This document shows positions 8,390-16,377 of a stretch of 64,000 nucleotides of DNA, one piece after another (position 1 is the first letter of the stretch; each line of letters opens with the position of its first letter). Under the pieces are notes generated by a model. That model searched no databases and was not told the origin of the DNA. It saw nothing but the letters and a program-made list of their open reading frames with translations. Source of the DNA: Nocardioides hwasunensis (GTDB lineage: Bacteria; Actinomycetota; Actinomycetes; Propionibacteriales; Nocardioidaceae); assembly GCF_014779665.1 (NCBI RefSeq), contig NZ_JACXYY010000004.1, forward strand, positions 1 to 64,000, given 5' to 3'. The translations under genes were made by a program, and so were the position numbers.

Positions 8390-8423
8390 GGAGTTGTGAC
8401 TGGGAGTTCTTCCCCAGGGAGTT
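8390..8423. promoter_or_regulatory. Iterated GGAGTT boxes upstream of the binding-protein gene
   Basis: GGAGTT occurs at 8390-8395, 8403-8408 and 8418-8423; the last two lie in identical 9-mers GGGAGTTCT 15 bases apart. They fall in the roughly 100-base gap between the repressor gene and the transporter operon, where the operon promoter must lie. They may be regulator sites; the protein that binds is unknown. Confidence 0.3.
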
Positions 8424-8466
8424 CTCGACTGGGGCGTGCTGGCTGGTCCCGAGCTGGTGGAGAGCG

Positions 8467-9600
8467 TCACGAGACGCCCAGTTCTCCGGACAGGACGAGG
8501 ACGGCCGCTCCCACGACCACCACGTCCTCCCCGAGCTTGGAGGTGCGGACGGTCAGCCCGGTGGAGCTGATCGGCATGGTCCGCTCACGGATGGACCGGT
8601 CGGCCGCGTCGAGCAGCGGACCGTCGAGCAGCTCCGCGGGGCCGCTCAGCACGATCTCGTGCAGGTTGAGGGCGGCCACGATGGGCGCCAGCACCTCCCC
8701 CAGCCTCGTGCCGACGCCGGAGAGCGCGGCGGGGGCGTCCACACCGGGCTCCCCGACGCGGCGCCGGAGGCGCGGCGCCGACAGGAGGGTCTCCAGGCAG
8801 CCCGTACGCCCGCAGGCGCAGGCCTCGCCGTCGTCGTCGACCACGACGTGGCCGATCTCGCCGGCGGCTCCCAGGTGACCGTGCAGCAACGACCCGCCGA
8901 GCACGAAGCCGGCACCCACGCCGGTGCCGACGCGCAGCACCATCAGGCCGCCGTCGCCGGACTCGCCGAACGTGTGCTCGCCCATCACGGCGGTGTTGGC
9001 GTCGTTGGCGACGTAGACGGGGACGTCGAGGGCCGCGGCGAGGCGCGCGGCGAGCGGGGTGTCGGACCAGGCCAGGTTGGGGGCCTCGATCACGGTGCCG
9101 GCCGGGTCGACGATGCCGGGACTGCCGACGCCGATGCCGAGCACCGGGCGGTCGGTCATCGCCATCAGCTCGGCGGCGAGTCGCTGGACCAGCTCCACCG
9201 CCTGCTCGCCCTCCGCGCCGTCGACGTGGACCTCGTGACGGGCCTGGACGGTGCCGGCGAGGTTGACCACGGCACCCGACATCCGGTCGGTCTCGGACAG
9301 GTCGAGGCCGATGATGTGGTGCGAGTCGGCGGCGAGCCCGACGAGCGTCGGGGGCTTGCCGACCCGGCTCCCGGCCGGCGCGCCGAGCTCGGTGACGAGC
9401 CCGTCGGTGACCATCTGGCCCACGAGGTCCGAGACGGTGACGCGGGTCAGGCCGCTGGCGCGGGCCAGGTCGGCGCGGCTCGCCGGGCCTTCGCGGAAGA
9501 GCTGCTGGAGCAGCAGCGAGCGGTGGTGTCGGCGCGCGTCCTCCTGGAGCAGCTTGCCCTGCGGGCGGAGCTGCCGGCCGACCGGTGTGTGCGGGGTCAC
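8467..9600 (-). CDS. ROK-family transcriptional repressor (NagC/XylR-like)
   Basis: 377 residues. The N-terminal winged HTH (about 25-85, SRADLARASGLTRVTVSDLVGQMVTDGLV) is followed by a ROK sugar-sensing domain with the zinc motif CACGRTGCLET. The kinase ATP motif is degenerate (GLDLSETDRMSG), so it should sense sugar without phosphorylating it. It lies directly upstream of the sugar operon on the same strand, so it probably controls that operon and itself. The start is GTG 9600. A 10+10 imperfect inverted repeat lies immediately upstream at 9601-9627, consistent with autoregulation. Confidence 0.88.
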   Translation of the reverse strand: MTPHTPVGRQLRPQGKLLQEDARRHHRSLLLQQLFREGPASRADLARASGLTRVTVSDLVGQMVTDGLVTELGAPAGSRVGKPPTLVGLAADSHHIIGLDLSETDRMSGAVVNLAGTVQARHEVHVDGAEGEQAVELVQRLAAELMAMTDRPVLGIGVGSPGIVDPAGTVIEAPNLAWSDTPLAARLAAALDVPVYVANDANTAVMGEHTFGESGDGGLMVLRVGTGVGAGFVLGGSLLHGHLGAAGEIGHVVVDDDGEACACGRTGCLETLLSAPRLRRRVGEPGVDAPAALSGVGTRLGEVLAPIVAALNLHEIVLSGPAELLDGPLLDAADRSIRERTMPISSTGLTVRTSKLGEDVVVVGAAVLVLSGELGVS

Positions 9601-9637
9601 ATTAGTTAGTTCATCGCACTTACTTATCTCGCGTCAA
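9601..9637 (-). promoter_or_regulatory. ROK operator overlapping the repressor promoter
   Basis: ATTAGTTAGT at 9601-9610 and ACTTACTTAT at 9618-9627 form an inverted repeat with 8 of 10 matching positions and a 7-base spacer. It is an AT-rich island in GC-rich DNA and resembles the TTAGTTAG-type operators of ROK repressors. On the minus strand a TTGACG box (9637-9632) is just upstream, so the palindrome would cover the -10 region and block RNA polymerase. Binding is inferred. Confidence 0.5.
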
Positions 9638-9711
9638 GAGTTTCGTCCCGCGAGATGCACGTCCACCTTCTCCGGACCATGATCGGGAGCACCCACCCGT
9701 GCGTCCCCGGC

Positions 9712-10248
9712 TCAGCGCCAGCGGAACCTGTCGAGCAGCCCCGCCAGCACCGGCACGCGCATCACCAGACCGAGGATGCCGAAGCCGAGCGCTCCCCCGA
9801 GCACATTGAAGAGCAGGTCGTCGACGTCGGCGACGTGGCCGCCGCCGAGCAGGCGCGCGGTGACGTACTGCGTGACCTCGATCGCCAGGCTGGCCGCGGC
9901 CGAGACCCCCACCACCCGCCACCAGGTCGGCCTGGCGAGGAGCAGCGCCACGAGCACCCCGAGCGGTGTGAAGACCGCGACGTTCATGATCGCGTCGGCG
10001 ACCTCGTAGCCGGCAATCGGGGTGAGGGAGAGCGCCGAGTCCCACTCCATGGTCCGTTCGGGCTTGTCCAGGAAGATCGGGAAGACCGTGTTGGCCACGA
10101 TCCCGGCGGCGTAGACACCGAGGGCCAGCGCTACCGACGCCCGCGGGAGCGAGAACAGACCCCGGCGGCGCAGACGCCAGCCGAGCACCAGCACGATCAC
10201 CGCACCGAGGGGGACGACCACCGGGAGCACCGGTACCTCGCGAAACAC
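9712..10248 (-). CDS. VanZ-family membrane protein
   Basis: 178 residues with four or five hydrophobic segments. The family motifs NTVFPIFLDK, NVAVFTPLGVL, IEVTQYVTARLLGGGHVADVDDLLFNVLGG match VanZ-like proteins, some of which affect glycopeptide susceptibility; most have no assigned role. Start chosen at GTG 10248, five bases past the stop of the amidohydrolase, which suggests co-transcription. No van resistance genes are nearby. Confidence 0.8.
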   Translation of the reverse strand: MFREVPVLPVVVPLGAVIVLVLGWRLRRRGLFSLPRASVALALGVYAAGIVANTVFPIFLDKPERTMEWDSALSLTPIAGYEVADAIMNVAVFTPLGVLVALLLARPTWWRVVGVSAAASLAIEVTQYVTARLLGGGHVADVDDLLFNVLGGALGFGILGLVMRVPVLAGLLDRFRWR

Positions 10249-10253
10249 GCCGG

Positions 10254-11123
10254 TCAGCCCACGAGCGCGGCGGTGTTGTCCCAGCAGACCTTGCGCAGCC
10301 ATTCCTCGCCCAGCCCGAGGCCGGCGAGCCCGGCGAGCTGCACGCCGTAGTCGTAGGGGATGTTCGGGAAGTCGCTGCCCAGGTGCACCCTGCCGGCGAG
10401 ACCGAGGTCGAGCAGCCGCGGGAGCAGCGTGGCCGGGTAGCGGCCTGCCATCTCCTCGAAGAACGGCGTGAAGGCCATCGTCGTGTCCAGCGCGACCCGC
10501 TCGTGGGCCTCGGCGAGGGCGAGGAACTCGGCGTACTCCGGCGCGCCCGCGTGCGCGATCACGAGCCGCAGCCGCGGGTGACGCGCGAGCAGCGCGGCGA
10601 CCGGTCCCGGCCCCGTGTGCTCGGTCGCGACCGGGCCGCTGCCGGCGTGGAGCACGACCGGTGCGCCGGTCTCGGCGACGAGGCCCCAGGCCTCGTCGAG
10701 CAACGGGTCGGTGACGGTGAAGGCCCCGACCTGCACGTGCACCTTCCAGACCCGGACGGTGGCGGACCGGGAGGCGACGTACGTCGCCACGTCGGGCTCG
10801 GGGAAGAAGGTGCCGCAGACCGCCGCCTCGGGCACCCGCTCGGCGAAGCCGGCCGCCCAGTCGTTGAGGAACTCCGCCATGCCGGGCTTGTGGGCGTAGG
10901 GGAGCGCCGTGAACCGGCGGACCCCGAAGGAGCGCAGCACGTCGACCAGGACGTCGTCGTCGGCGCGGTAGCGCAGCGGCCACGCCCTCCCGATGAGCGG
11001 GCCGGCCTCGTCGAACTGCGCGCGGACCTTGGCCATCACCCGCGGCGGGAGGAAGTGGGTGTGCAGGTCCATCAGGCCGGGCAGCCCGAGCTGCTCGGCG
11101 AAGCCGACAGGATCCGTCGTCAC
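10254..11123 (-). CDS. Amidohydrolase-2 family metal-dependent hydrolase
   Basis: 289 residues. The metal site HxH is visible near the N-terminus in LMDLHTHFLPP; a His in VVLHAGSGP, another in LVIAHAGAPEY, and the Asp in HLGSDFPNIPYDYG complete the pattern of PF04909-type enzymes (aminocarboxymuconate decarboxylase-like). Substrate unknown. GTG 11123 starts one base after the smpB TGA, so the two are translationally linked, although no functional link is evident. Confidence 0.85.
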   Translation of the reverse strand: MTTDPVGFAEQLGLPGLMDLHTHFLPPRVMAKVRAQFDEAGPLIGRAWPLRYRADDDVLVDVLRSFGVRRFTALPYAHKPGMAEFLNDWAAGFAERVPEAAVCGTFFPEPDVATYVASRSATVRVWKVHVQVGAFTVTDPLLDEAWGLVAETGAPVVLHAGSGPVATEHTGPGPVAALLARHPRLRLVIAHAGAPEYAEFLALAEAHERVALDTTMAFTPFFEEMAGRYPATLLPRLLDLGLAGRVHLGSDFPNIPYDYGVQLAGLAGLGLGEEWLRKVCWDNTAALVG

Positions 11124-11124
11124 C

Positions 11125-11604
11125 TCAGTCGCGATGGCCCTTGAGCCTCCGCTGGACCGCCTCGACCTTCTCGCGGTTGGCGGTGCGCTCGGCCAGCGTG
11201 TGCCGCTTGTCGTAGGACTTCTTGCCCTTCGCCAGGGCGATCTCGACCTTCGCGCGGCCGTCCTTGAAGTAGAGCGACAGCGGCACGATCGTGTAGCCCT
11301 TGTCGGTGATCTTGCGCTCGATCTTGTCGATCTCGGAGCGGTTGAGCAGCAGCTTGCGACGGCGGCGGGCGGCGTGGTTGGTCCACGTGCCCTGGCTGTA
11401 CTCGGGGATGTGCACACCGAGGAGCCAGGCCTCGCCGCGCTCGACCTCGGCGAAGCCGTCGACGAGGGACGCGCGCCCCTGCCGCAGGGACTTCACCTCG
11501 GTCCCCATGAGGACGAGGCCGGCCTCCCACGTGTCCTCGATGTGGTAGTCGTGGCGCGCCTTCTTGTTCTGCGCGACCATCTTCTGGCCCTGCTCCTTCG
11601 GCAT
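11125..11604 (-). CDS. smpB: SsrA-binding protein
   Basis: 159 residues, standard length. It carries the family signature [20 protein letters not shown], then [14 protein letters not shown], and a basic C-terminal tail ([19 protein letters not shown]) that enters the decoding centre. It delivers alanyl-tmRNA to stalled ribosomes; the RNA partner ssrA is at 147-516. The gene follows ftsE, ftsX and an M23 peptidase, the order found in many actinobacteria. Confidence 0.97.
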   Translation of the reverse strand: MPKEQGQKMVAQNKKARHDYHIEDTWEAGLVLMGTEVKSLRQGRASLVDGFAEVERGEAWLLGVHIPEYSQGTWTNHAARRRRKLLLNRSEIDKIERKITDKGYTIVPLSLYFKDGRAKVEIALAKGKKSYDKRHTLAERTANREKVEAVQRRLKGHRD

Positions 11605-11631
11605 CCCACCATTGTCTCAGGCGGTGTCCAA

Positions 11632-12894
11632 TCAGAAGTAGCCCATCGGGTCGACGGCCTTGCCGTTCTCCATCACCGTGAAGTGCAGGTGGCAGCCCGT
11701 GGACCAGCCGGTGCTGCCCTCGTAGCCGAGGACCTGGCCCTGCTGGACGGTGTCGCCCACCCCGACGTCGTACTTCTCGGCGTGGTTGTAGATGACGGCG
11801 ACGCCGCGGCCGGCGATGGCGCCGACGTCGACCACCAGCCGGTTGCCGTAGACGTCGCTCCAGTAGGACGAGATCACCTTGCCGGGCGCCGCGGCGCGCA
11901 GCGGGGTGCCGCAGCCGCCACCGAAGTCGACGCCGTCGTGCAGGCCCCAGTAGTGGTAGATCGGGTGCTCGCGGTAGCCGAAGGGCGAGGTGACGTAGCC
12001 GTCGACCGGGTACGCCAGCAGGCCACCCGTCGGGCCGGTGGCCACGGACCGACCGTTGGCCTGCCGCTTGCGGAGCGCGGCCAGCGCCCGCTTGCGCAGC
12101 TGCTCCTCGAGCTTCTTCTGCTCCTTCTCGAGCTTCTTGATCGTGGCGACGTCGGCCTCGCGCGCCGCGCGCGCCTCGACCTTGGCGTCGCGGCGCTCGA
12201 GCACCAGCGACACCACCGAGTCCTTGGCGGCCTGCTGCTCGGCCTCGAGCTCCTGCATCAGCGTGAGGTGCTCGGCGGCCTCCTCGCGCTTGGTCGCCAC
12301 GTCGTCACGGGCGGCGGCGACCTGCTGCTCCTGCACCTCGAGGAGCACCTCGGCGGCCCGGAGCTCGTCGTAGGCGCGTGCCTCCTGTCCCACGATCACG
12401 TCGCGCACGCCGTCGCGGCGGGTGAGCTCCTCGGTCGACTCGGCGTCGATGAGCGAGGAGAAGGCGATCAGCTCGGGGTCTCCCTCGGAGTACATGTCGG
12501 CGACGGTCGACGCGACCCGCTCGCGCTGCGCCTCCCGGTCGGCGGCCCCCTGGGTGAGCGCGGCCTCGGCCTCGACGAGGGCCTGCTCGGCTGCGGCCAG
12601 CTCGGCCTGCATCTCGGCGTCGCGCTCCTGCGCCACGGCCACCTTGCCCTGCGCAGTGGCGAGCCGGGTCTTCGCGGTGTCCAGCTGCTCCTTGGCCGCC
12701 TCGAGCCGCGCGTTGGCGTCGGACAGCTGCGAGCTGGACTCGTCGAGGTCCTTCTTGGCGCCCTTGAGCTGGCGCTCGACCTTGTTCTTCTTGTCCTTGA
12801 GGTCGTCGGCGTGGGCTGCGGTCACGCTCAGTGCCAGGACCGCGACGAGTGCTGCGGCCATGCGGCGTTGAGCGGCACGGGGGAAGGTACGCAC
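11632..12894 (-). CDS. Secreted M23 peptidase with N-terminal coiled coil (EnvC-like)
   Basis: 420 residues. A signal peptide (about 10-29, ending TAAHA) is followed by a long coiled coil rich in Lys, Glu and Ala (about 30-280) and a C-terminal M23 domain with HDGVDFGGGCGTPLRAA, GNRLVVDVG and GCHLHFTV, which contain the zinc and catalytic His residues. It should cleave peptidoglycan cross-bridges outside the membrane. Lying directly after ftsX, it is probably the murein hydrolase activated by FtsEX during division, as in EnvC-type systems. Start GTG 12894; ATG at residue 12 is an alternative with a shorter leader. Confidence 0.9.
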   Translation of the reverse strand: MRTFPRAAQRRMAAALVAVLALSVTAAHADDLKDKKNKVERQLKGAKKDLDESSSQLSDANARLEAAKEQLDTAKTRLATAQGKVAVAQERDAEMQAELAAAEQALVEAEAALTQGAADREAQRERVASTVADMYSEGDPELIAFSSLIDAESTEELTRRDGVRDVIVGQEARAYDELRAAEVLLEVQEQQVAAARDDVATKREEAAEHLTLMQELEAEQQAAKDSVVSLVLERRDAKVEARAAREADVATIKKLEKEQKKLEEQLRKRALAALRKRQANGRSVATGPTGGLLAYPVDGYVTSPFGYREHPIYHYWGLHDGVDFGGGCGTPLRAAAPGKVISSYWSDVYGNRLVVDVGAIAGRGVAVIYNHAEKYDVGVGDTVQQGQVLGYEGSTGWSTGCHLHFTVMENGKAVDPMGYF

Positions 12895-12983
12895 CGGGGG
12901 AAGCCTTTGCGTTGGGGAAGCGGGGAAGGGTGGCTCTCCGCGGGCCAGCCGTGGGGAGACGCCTAGACGCTAACCCCCGGCGG

Positions 12984-13895
12984 TCAGACTTTGAGGTATT
13001 TGCGCGTCAGCACGAGTGTCGGGAGCAAGGTCAGCAGCGGACCGAGGATCGCGACCGTGCCTGCGGCGAGCCAGAACTCGTCCCACCCGATCCACGGGAC
13101 GAACTTCAACCGGTTCTGGGAGAGCTCGTCGATGCCGAAGTACATGAACCCCCAGAGTGCGGCGCCGGCGAGCGCGACGCCGATGAGGGCGGTGACCAGC
13201 GCCTCGAGGAGGAAGGGCAGGGCGATGTAGAGCGTGGAGGCGCCCACGAGCCGCATGATGCCGATCTCCTTGCGCCGGGCGAAGGCCGCGAGCCGGATCG
13301 TGTTGGCCACCAGCAGCAGCGCGGCGAACACCAGGAACGCGGCGGTCCCGAGCGCGACCCACTGGAGCATGTTGATCGAGTCGAGGATCGGCGCCACCTG
13401 TTCTCGCATGTCGCGGACCTTGGAGACGCCGTCGAGTCCCTGCACGGCGCTGGTGATGCCCTGGTACTGCTGTGGGTCGTCGAGGGTGATCCAGATCGTC
13501 TGCGGCATGTCGGCGGCGGTGATCGCCGGGTTGTCGCCGGAGAACAGCTCGTCGCCGTAGAGCTCGCGGGCCTTGTCGAGCGCCTGCTCGCTGGACTCGA
13601 AGTGGAAGTCGGCGACCTCGGGGTTGTCGTCGACGACCTGCGAGATCTCGGTCTTCTGCGCGTCGGTGACCGCGTTGGGGCACACCGCGGCGCTGTCGTT
13701 GGCGCGGCAGAGGTAGACCGTGATCTGGAGCTGGTTGCCCCAGTGCTCGGCGGCCCTGGCGGCCTGCTGGTTGAACAGCACGCCGACCCCGACCAGCGTC
13801 AGCGAGACGAACAGGGTGAGCACCACGGCGAGGTGCATGGACAGGTTGCGTCGCAGGCCCTGGCCGAGCTCGGAGAAGACGTAACGAAGCTGCAT
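12984..13895 (-). CDS. ftsX: Cell-division ABC permease FtsX
   Basis: 303 residues. First helix at about 22-42, then an extracellular domain (about 50-165) with a Cys pair in YLCRANDSAAVCPN, then three helices near the C-terminus. This is the FtsX/PermV layout, in which the outer loop contacts a peptidoglycan hydrolase or its activator; the adjacent M23 coiled-coil protein is the likely partner. It is transcribed after ftsE with a gap of about 54 bases. Confidence 0.95.
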   Translation of the reverse strand: MQLRYVFSELGQGLRRNLSMHLAVVLTLFVSLTLVGVGVLFNQQAARAAEHWGNQLQITVYLCRANDSAAVCPNAVTDAQKTEISQVVDDNPEVADFHFESSEQALDKARELYGDELFSGDNPAITAADMPQTIWITLDDPQQYQGITSAVQGLDGVSKVRDMREQVAPILDSINMLQWVALGTAAFLVFAALLLVANTIRLAAFARRKEIGIMRLVGASTLYIALPFLLEALVTALIGVALAGAALWGFMYFGIDELSQNRLKFVPWIGWDEFWLAAGTVAILGPLLTLLPTLVLTRKYLKV

Positions 13896-13949
13896 GGGGT
13901 GGAGGCTCTCGATCTGTGGGGGACGATCCGGTGGGGAGACCGGGACCGG

Positions 13950-14639
13950 CTAGTTCTGGTGGCCGTAGACGCCCTGCGCCTGGTCGCGGACGACGTGGCC
14001 GTTCTCGAGCTCGATCACGCGCTTGCGCATCTGGTCGACGATGCTCGAGTCGTGGGTCGCCATCACGACCGTCGTACCCGTGCGGTTGATGCGGTCGAGC
14101 AGCTTCATGATCCCGACGGACGTGGTCGGGTCGAGGTTGCCGGTGGGCTCGTCGGCGATGAGGATCATCGGCCGGTTGACGAACGCGCGCGCCACCGCGA
14201 CGCGCTGCTGCTCGCCACCGGACAGCTCGTCGGGCATCCGGTCGCCCTTGCCGCTGAGCCCCACGAGCTCGAGTGTCTCGGGGACGACGTCCTTGATCTC
14301 CTTGCGGGACTTGCCGATGACCTGGAGGGCGAAGGCGACGTTCTCCGTGACGGTCTTGTTGGGCAGCAGCCGGAAGTCCTGGAAGACGGTGCCGATGTCG
14401 CGCCGGAGCCGCGGCACCTTCCAGCCCGCCAGCCGGTTGATCTCCTTGCCGGCGACGTACACGCGCCCCTGGGAGGGGCGGTACTCGCGGAGCACGAGGC
14501 GGAGGAAGGTCGACTTGCCCGACCCCGAGGAACCCACGAGGAAGACGAACTCCCCCTTCTCGACGTCGACGGAGATGTTGTCGAGGGCGGGGTGGGGGTG
14601 GCCGGGATAGCTCTTGGTGACCTTCTCGAAGCGAATCAC
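13950..14639 (-). CDS. ftsE: Cell-division ATP-binding protein FtsE
   Basis: 229 residues, the normal FtsE size. Walker [10 protein letters not shown] (about 36-44), signature [14 protein letters not shown], Walker [14 protein letters not shown]. With FtsX it forms the ATP-driven complex that switches on septal peptidoglycan hydrolysis. First gene of the ftsE-ftsX-M23-smpB group; a 125-base divergent region separates it from the sigma-factor gene on the opposite strand. Confidence 0.96.
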   Translation of the reverse strand: MIRFEKVTKSYPGHPHPALDNISVDVEKGEFVFLVGSSGSGKSTFLRLVLREYRPSQGRVYVAGKEINRLAGWKVPRLRRDIGTVFQDFRLLPNKTVTENVAFALQVIGKSRKEIKDVVPETLELVGLSGKGDRMPDELSGGEQQRVAVARAFVNRPMILIADEPTGNLDPTTSVGIMKLLDRINRTGTTVVMATHDSSIVDQMRKRVIELENGHVVRDQAQGVYGHQN

Positions 14640-14764
14640 GCATCGAGGCTACGTGAGGGGTGCGCGCGAACCGGAAACGCGCGCCGCGGTGCAACCGGGG
14701 CGTGGCCCGGTGCGTGTTGGGTGGTGACGGCGCTCCTGGCAGGGGTGCCCTGACAGGGGGACAC

Positions 14765-15283
14765 ATGCGCGACGGAGCGGAGTCGGACTTCGCCGAGTTC
14801 TACGAGGCCACGTGGCCTCGCACGCTCGCGGTGACCTACGCCCTGACCGGCGACCGCGGTGCTGCCGAGGAGGTCGCCCAGGAGGCCTACGTCAAGGCGT
14901 GGCAGCACTGGAGCAAGGTGTCGCGCTACGAGCAACCGGGCGCGTGGGTCCGCCAGGTGGCCACCCGGCTCTCGGTCAGCCGGTGGCGGCGGGCGCGCGT
15001 GGCGGCCGGCTGGCTCGCGCGGAACCGGAGCGAGGCGCACGCCCCTCCCCCGGACGTGAACTCGACCGCACTGGTCGACGCGCTGCTCCGGATCCCCGAG
15101 GCCCAGCGTCGTGCGGTCGTCCTGCACCACCTCGCCGACCTCCCGGTCGACGAGGTCGCCCGCATCGAGCGCTGCCCCGCCGGGACCGTCAAGGCCCGGC
15201 TCTCCCGCGGTCGCGCCGCGCTCGCCCTCCTGCTCACCGACCACCCGGCAGACGAGCCGAACGGAGCCCAGACCCATGCCTGA
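14765..15283 (+). CDS. ECF-type RNA polymerase sigma factor
   Basis: 172 residues with sigma region 2 (DFAEFYEATWPRTLAVTYALTGD to AYVKAWQHW) and region 4 (ALLRIPEAQRRAVVLHHLADLPVDEVARIERCPAGTVKARLSRGRAAL). The size and region spacing fit the SigE/SigM group of actinobacteria. Start ATG 14765, preceded by GACAGGGGG. GGAAAC at 14673-14678 resembles an ECF -35 box and may mean autoregulation, but no clear -10 was found. Its last eight bases overlap the start of the membrane protein gene, probably its regulator. Confidence 0.9.
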   Translation: MRDGAESDFAEFYEATWPRTLAVTYALTGDRGAAEEVAQEAYVKAWQHWSKVSRYEQPGAWVRQVATRLSVSRWRRARVAAGWLARNRSEAHAPPPDVNSTALVDALLRIPEAQRRAVVLHHLADLPVDEVARIERCPAGTVKARLSRGRAALALLLTDHPADEPNGAQTHA

Positions 15284-16016
15284 CCTCGACCACCTCGACC
15301 GCGCCTTCGAGGCGCTCACCCGCGACCTGGCCCACTCACCGCGCCCCGGCGCGGGCGCCGTCCTCGCGACCGCGCGCAAGCGCCGGCGGACGCGGGTGGG
15401 CGCCGTCGCGTTCGCCGCGCTCGCCGTCGTGGGCGGCGGGCTGACCGTGCCTGCCCTGATGGTCGCCGATGACGGCGGCCGCGGCGGCTGGACCGAGTCC
15501 GGTCCGCGCGAGGTGTCGTCGGTCGATGCCAAGGGCCCCCTCCCGGAGTGGACGGGGATCGACCTGGAAGGTGCCCTCGACGGTTGGCGCTCGCCGACCA
15601 AGCGCGCGCCGACCACCTCCCCGAACCTGCTGTGCCTCCACGACCGCCTCAACGGTGTGACCGCGCGGATCAGCGGTGGGGGTGGCTCGCCCTGGGGTCT
15701 CTCCTACGGCGTCTCGGCCTACGACGACCCCGCAGGCGGCGAGGCCAACGTCGAGCTGGTCCTCGACCAGCTCCGCGCCTGTTCGTCCCCCGACGTCCGG
15801 ATCGAGACCTTGCCCAACGGCGTCCACGTGGCGACGTACGACACCGGCGGGCCGGAGCCGGACAACGCCATCTGGATCGCCGCCAACGGCGATCGAGCCG
15901 GGATGGTCGCGGTCGAGAGGACCGATCGGCCGCTGCCGGCCGGAGTGCGCGACGACGTCGCGGACGCGCTGTTCGAGATCCTGCACCTGCCGTGGGGTGA
16001 GCCCCCGACGTCTTGA
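15276..16016 (+). CDS. Membrane-anchored partner of the ECF sigma factor (possible anti-sigma)
   Basis: 246 residues. A short cytoplasmic N-terminus (about 1-37, rich in Arg/Lys near its end) leads to one membrane helix (about 42-62) and an extracytoplasmic domain with two Cys (LLCLHDRL and LRACSSPDV). The gene begins inside the sigma gene (ATGCCTGA overlap), the usual arrangement of sigma/anti-sigma pairs. There is no zinc-binding HxxxCxxC motif, so if it is an anti-sigma factor it is not of the ZAS class. The outer domain matches nothing I recognise. Confidence 0.7.
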   Translation: MPDLDHLDRAFEALTRDLAHSPRPGAGAVLATARKRRRTRVGAVAFAALAVVGGGLTVPALMVADDGGRGGWTESGPREVSSVDAKGPLPEWTGIDLEGALDGWRSPTKRAPTTSPNLLCLHDRLNGVTARISGGGGSPWGLSYGVSAYDDPAGGEANVELVLDQLRACSSPDVRIETLPNGVHVATYDTGGPEPDNAIWIAANGDRAGMVAVERTDRPLPAGVRDDVADALFEILHLPWGEPPTS

Positions 16017-16056
16017 GAGTTCTCGGTGCGGACCGGGGATCCTCATGACGTCCGCC

Positions 16057-16359
16057 TCAGCGCTGCATGGCCTCCACGGCTTCCTTGGCCTCCCGGAGGC
16101 CGCAGCCGGTCTTCTCCCGGTAGAGCTTGATCGCGTGGATCAGCTTGTCGTCGGCGAGGAGCGCCTGGACCTCGGCCAGCCACGGATCCGGCGTCGCGTG
16201 GGCCGCCGCGCTCGCCACCACCCCCGCGGGTGTCGCGGTCAGCTGGGCGAGCTGTGCCTCGAGCCGCGCGACGCGCCTCTCGAGCTCGGCGACCCGGTTG
16301 CGCTCGGCGTCGTTGGTGCCGCCGGGTCCGATGACCTCGGGCTTGCTGAAGAGTCCCAT
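16057..16359 (-). CDS. Small protein with ribosomal L7/L12 C-terminal-like domain
   Basis: 100 residues. A coiled-coil region (about 20-42, ERNRVAELERRVARLEAQLAQL) is followed by DKLIHAIKLYREKTGCGLREAKEAVEAM, which closely resembles the C-terminal domain of bL12, the part that recruits translation GTPases. The N-terminal dimerisation domain and hinge of true L7/L12 are missing, so this is not the ribosomal stalk protein. It lies 18 bases downstream of prfB on the same strand. Stand-alone proteins of this kind are known in actinobacteria, but without assigned role. Confidence 0.8.
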   Translation of the reverse strand: MGLFSKPEVIGPGGTNDAERNRVAELERRVARLEAQLAQLTATPAGVVASAAAHATPDPWLAEVQALLADDKLIHAIKLYREKTGCGLREAKEAVEAMQR

Positions 16360-16377
16360 GGGCAGAACCCTAGGGGG

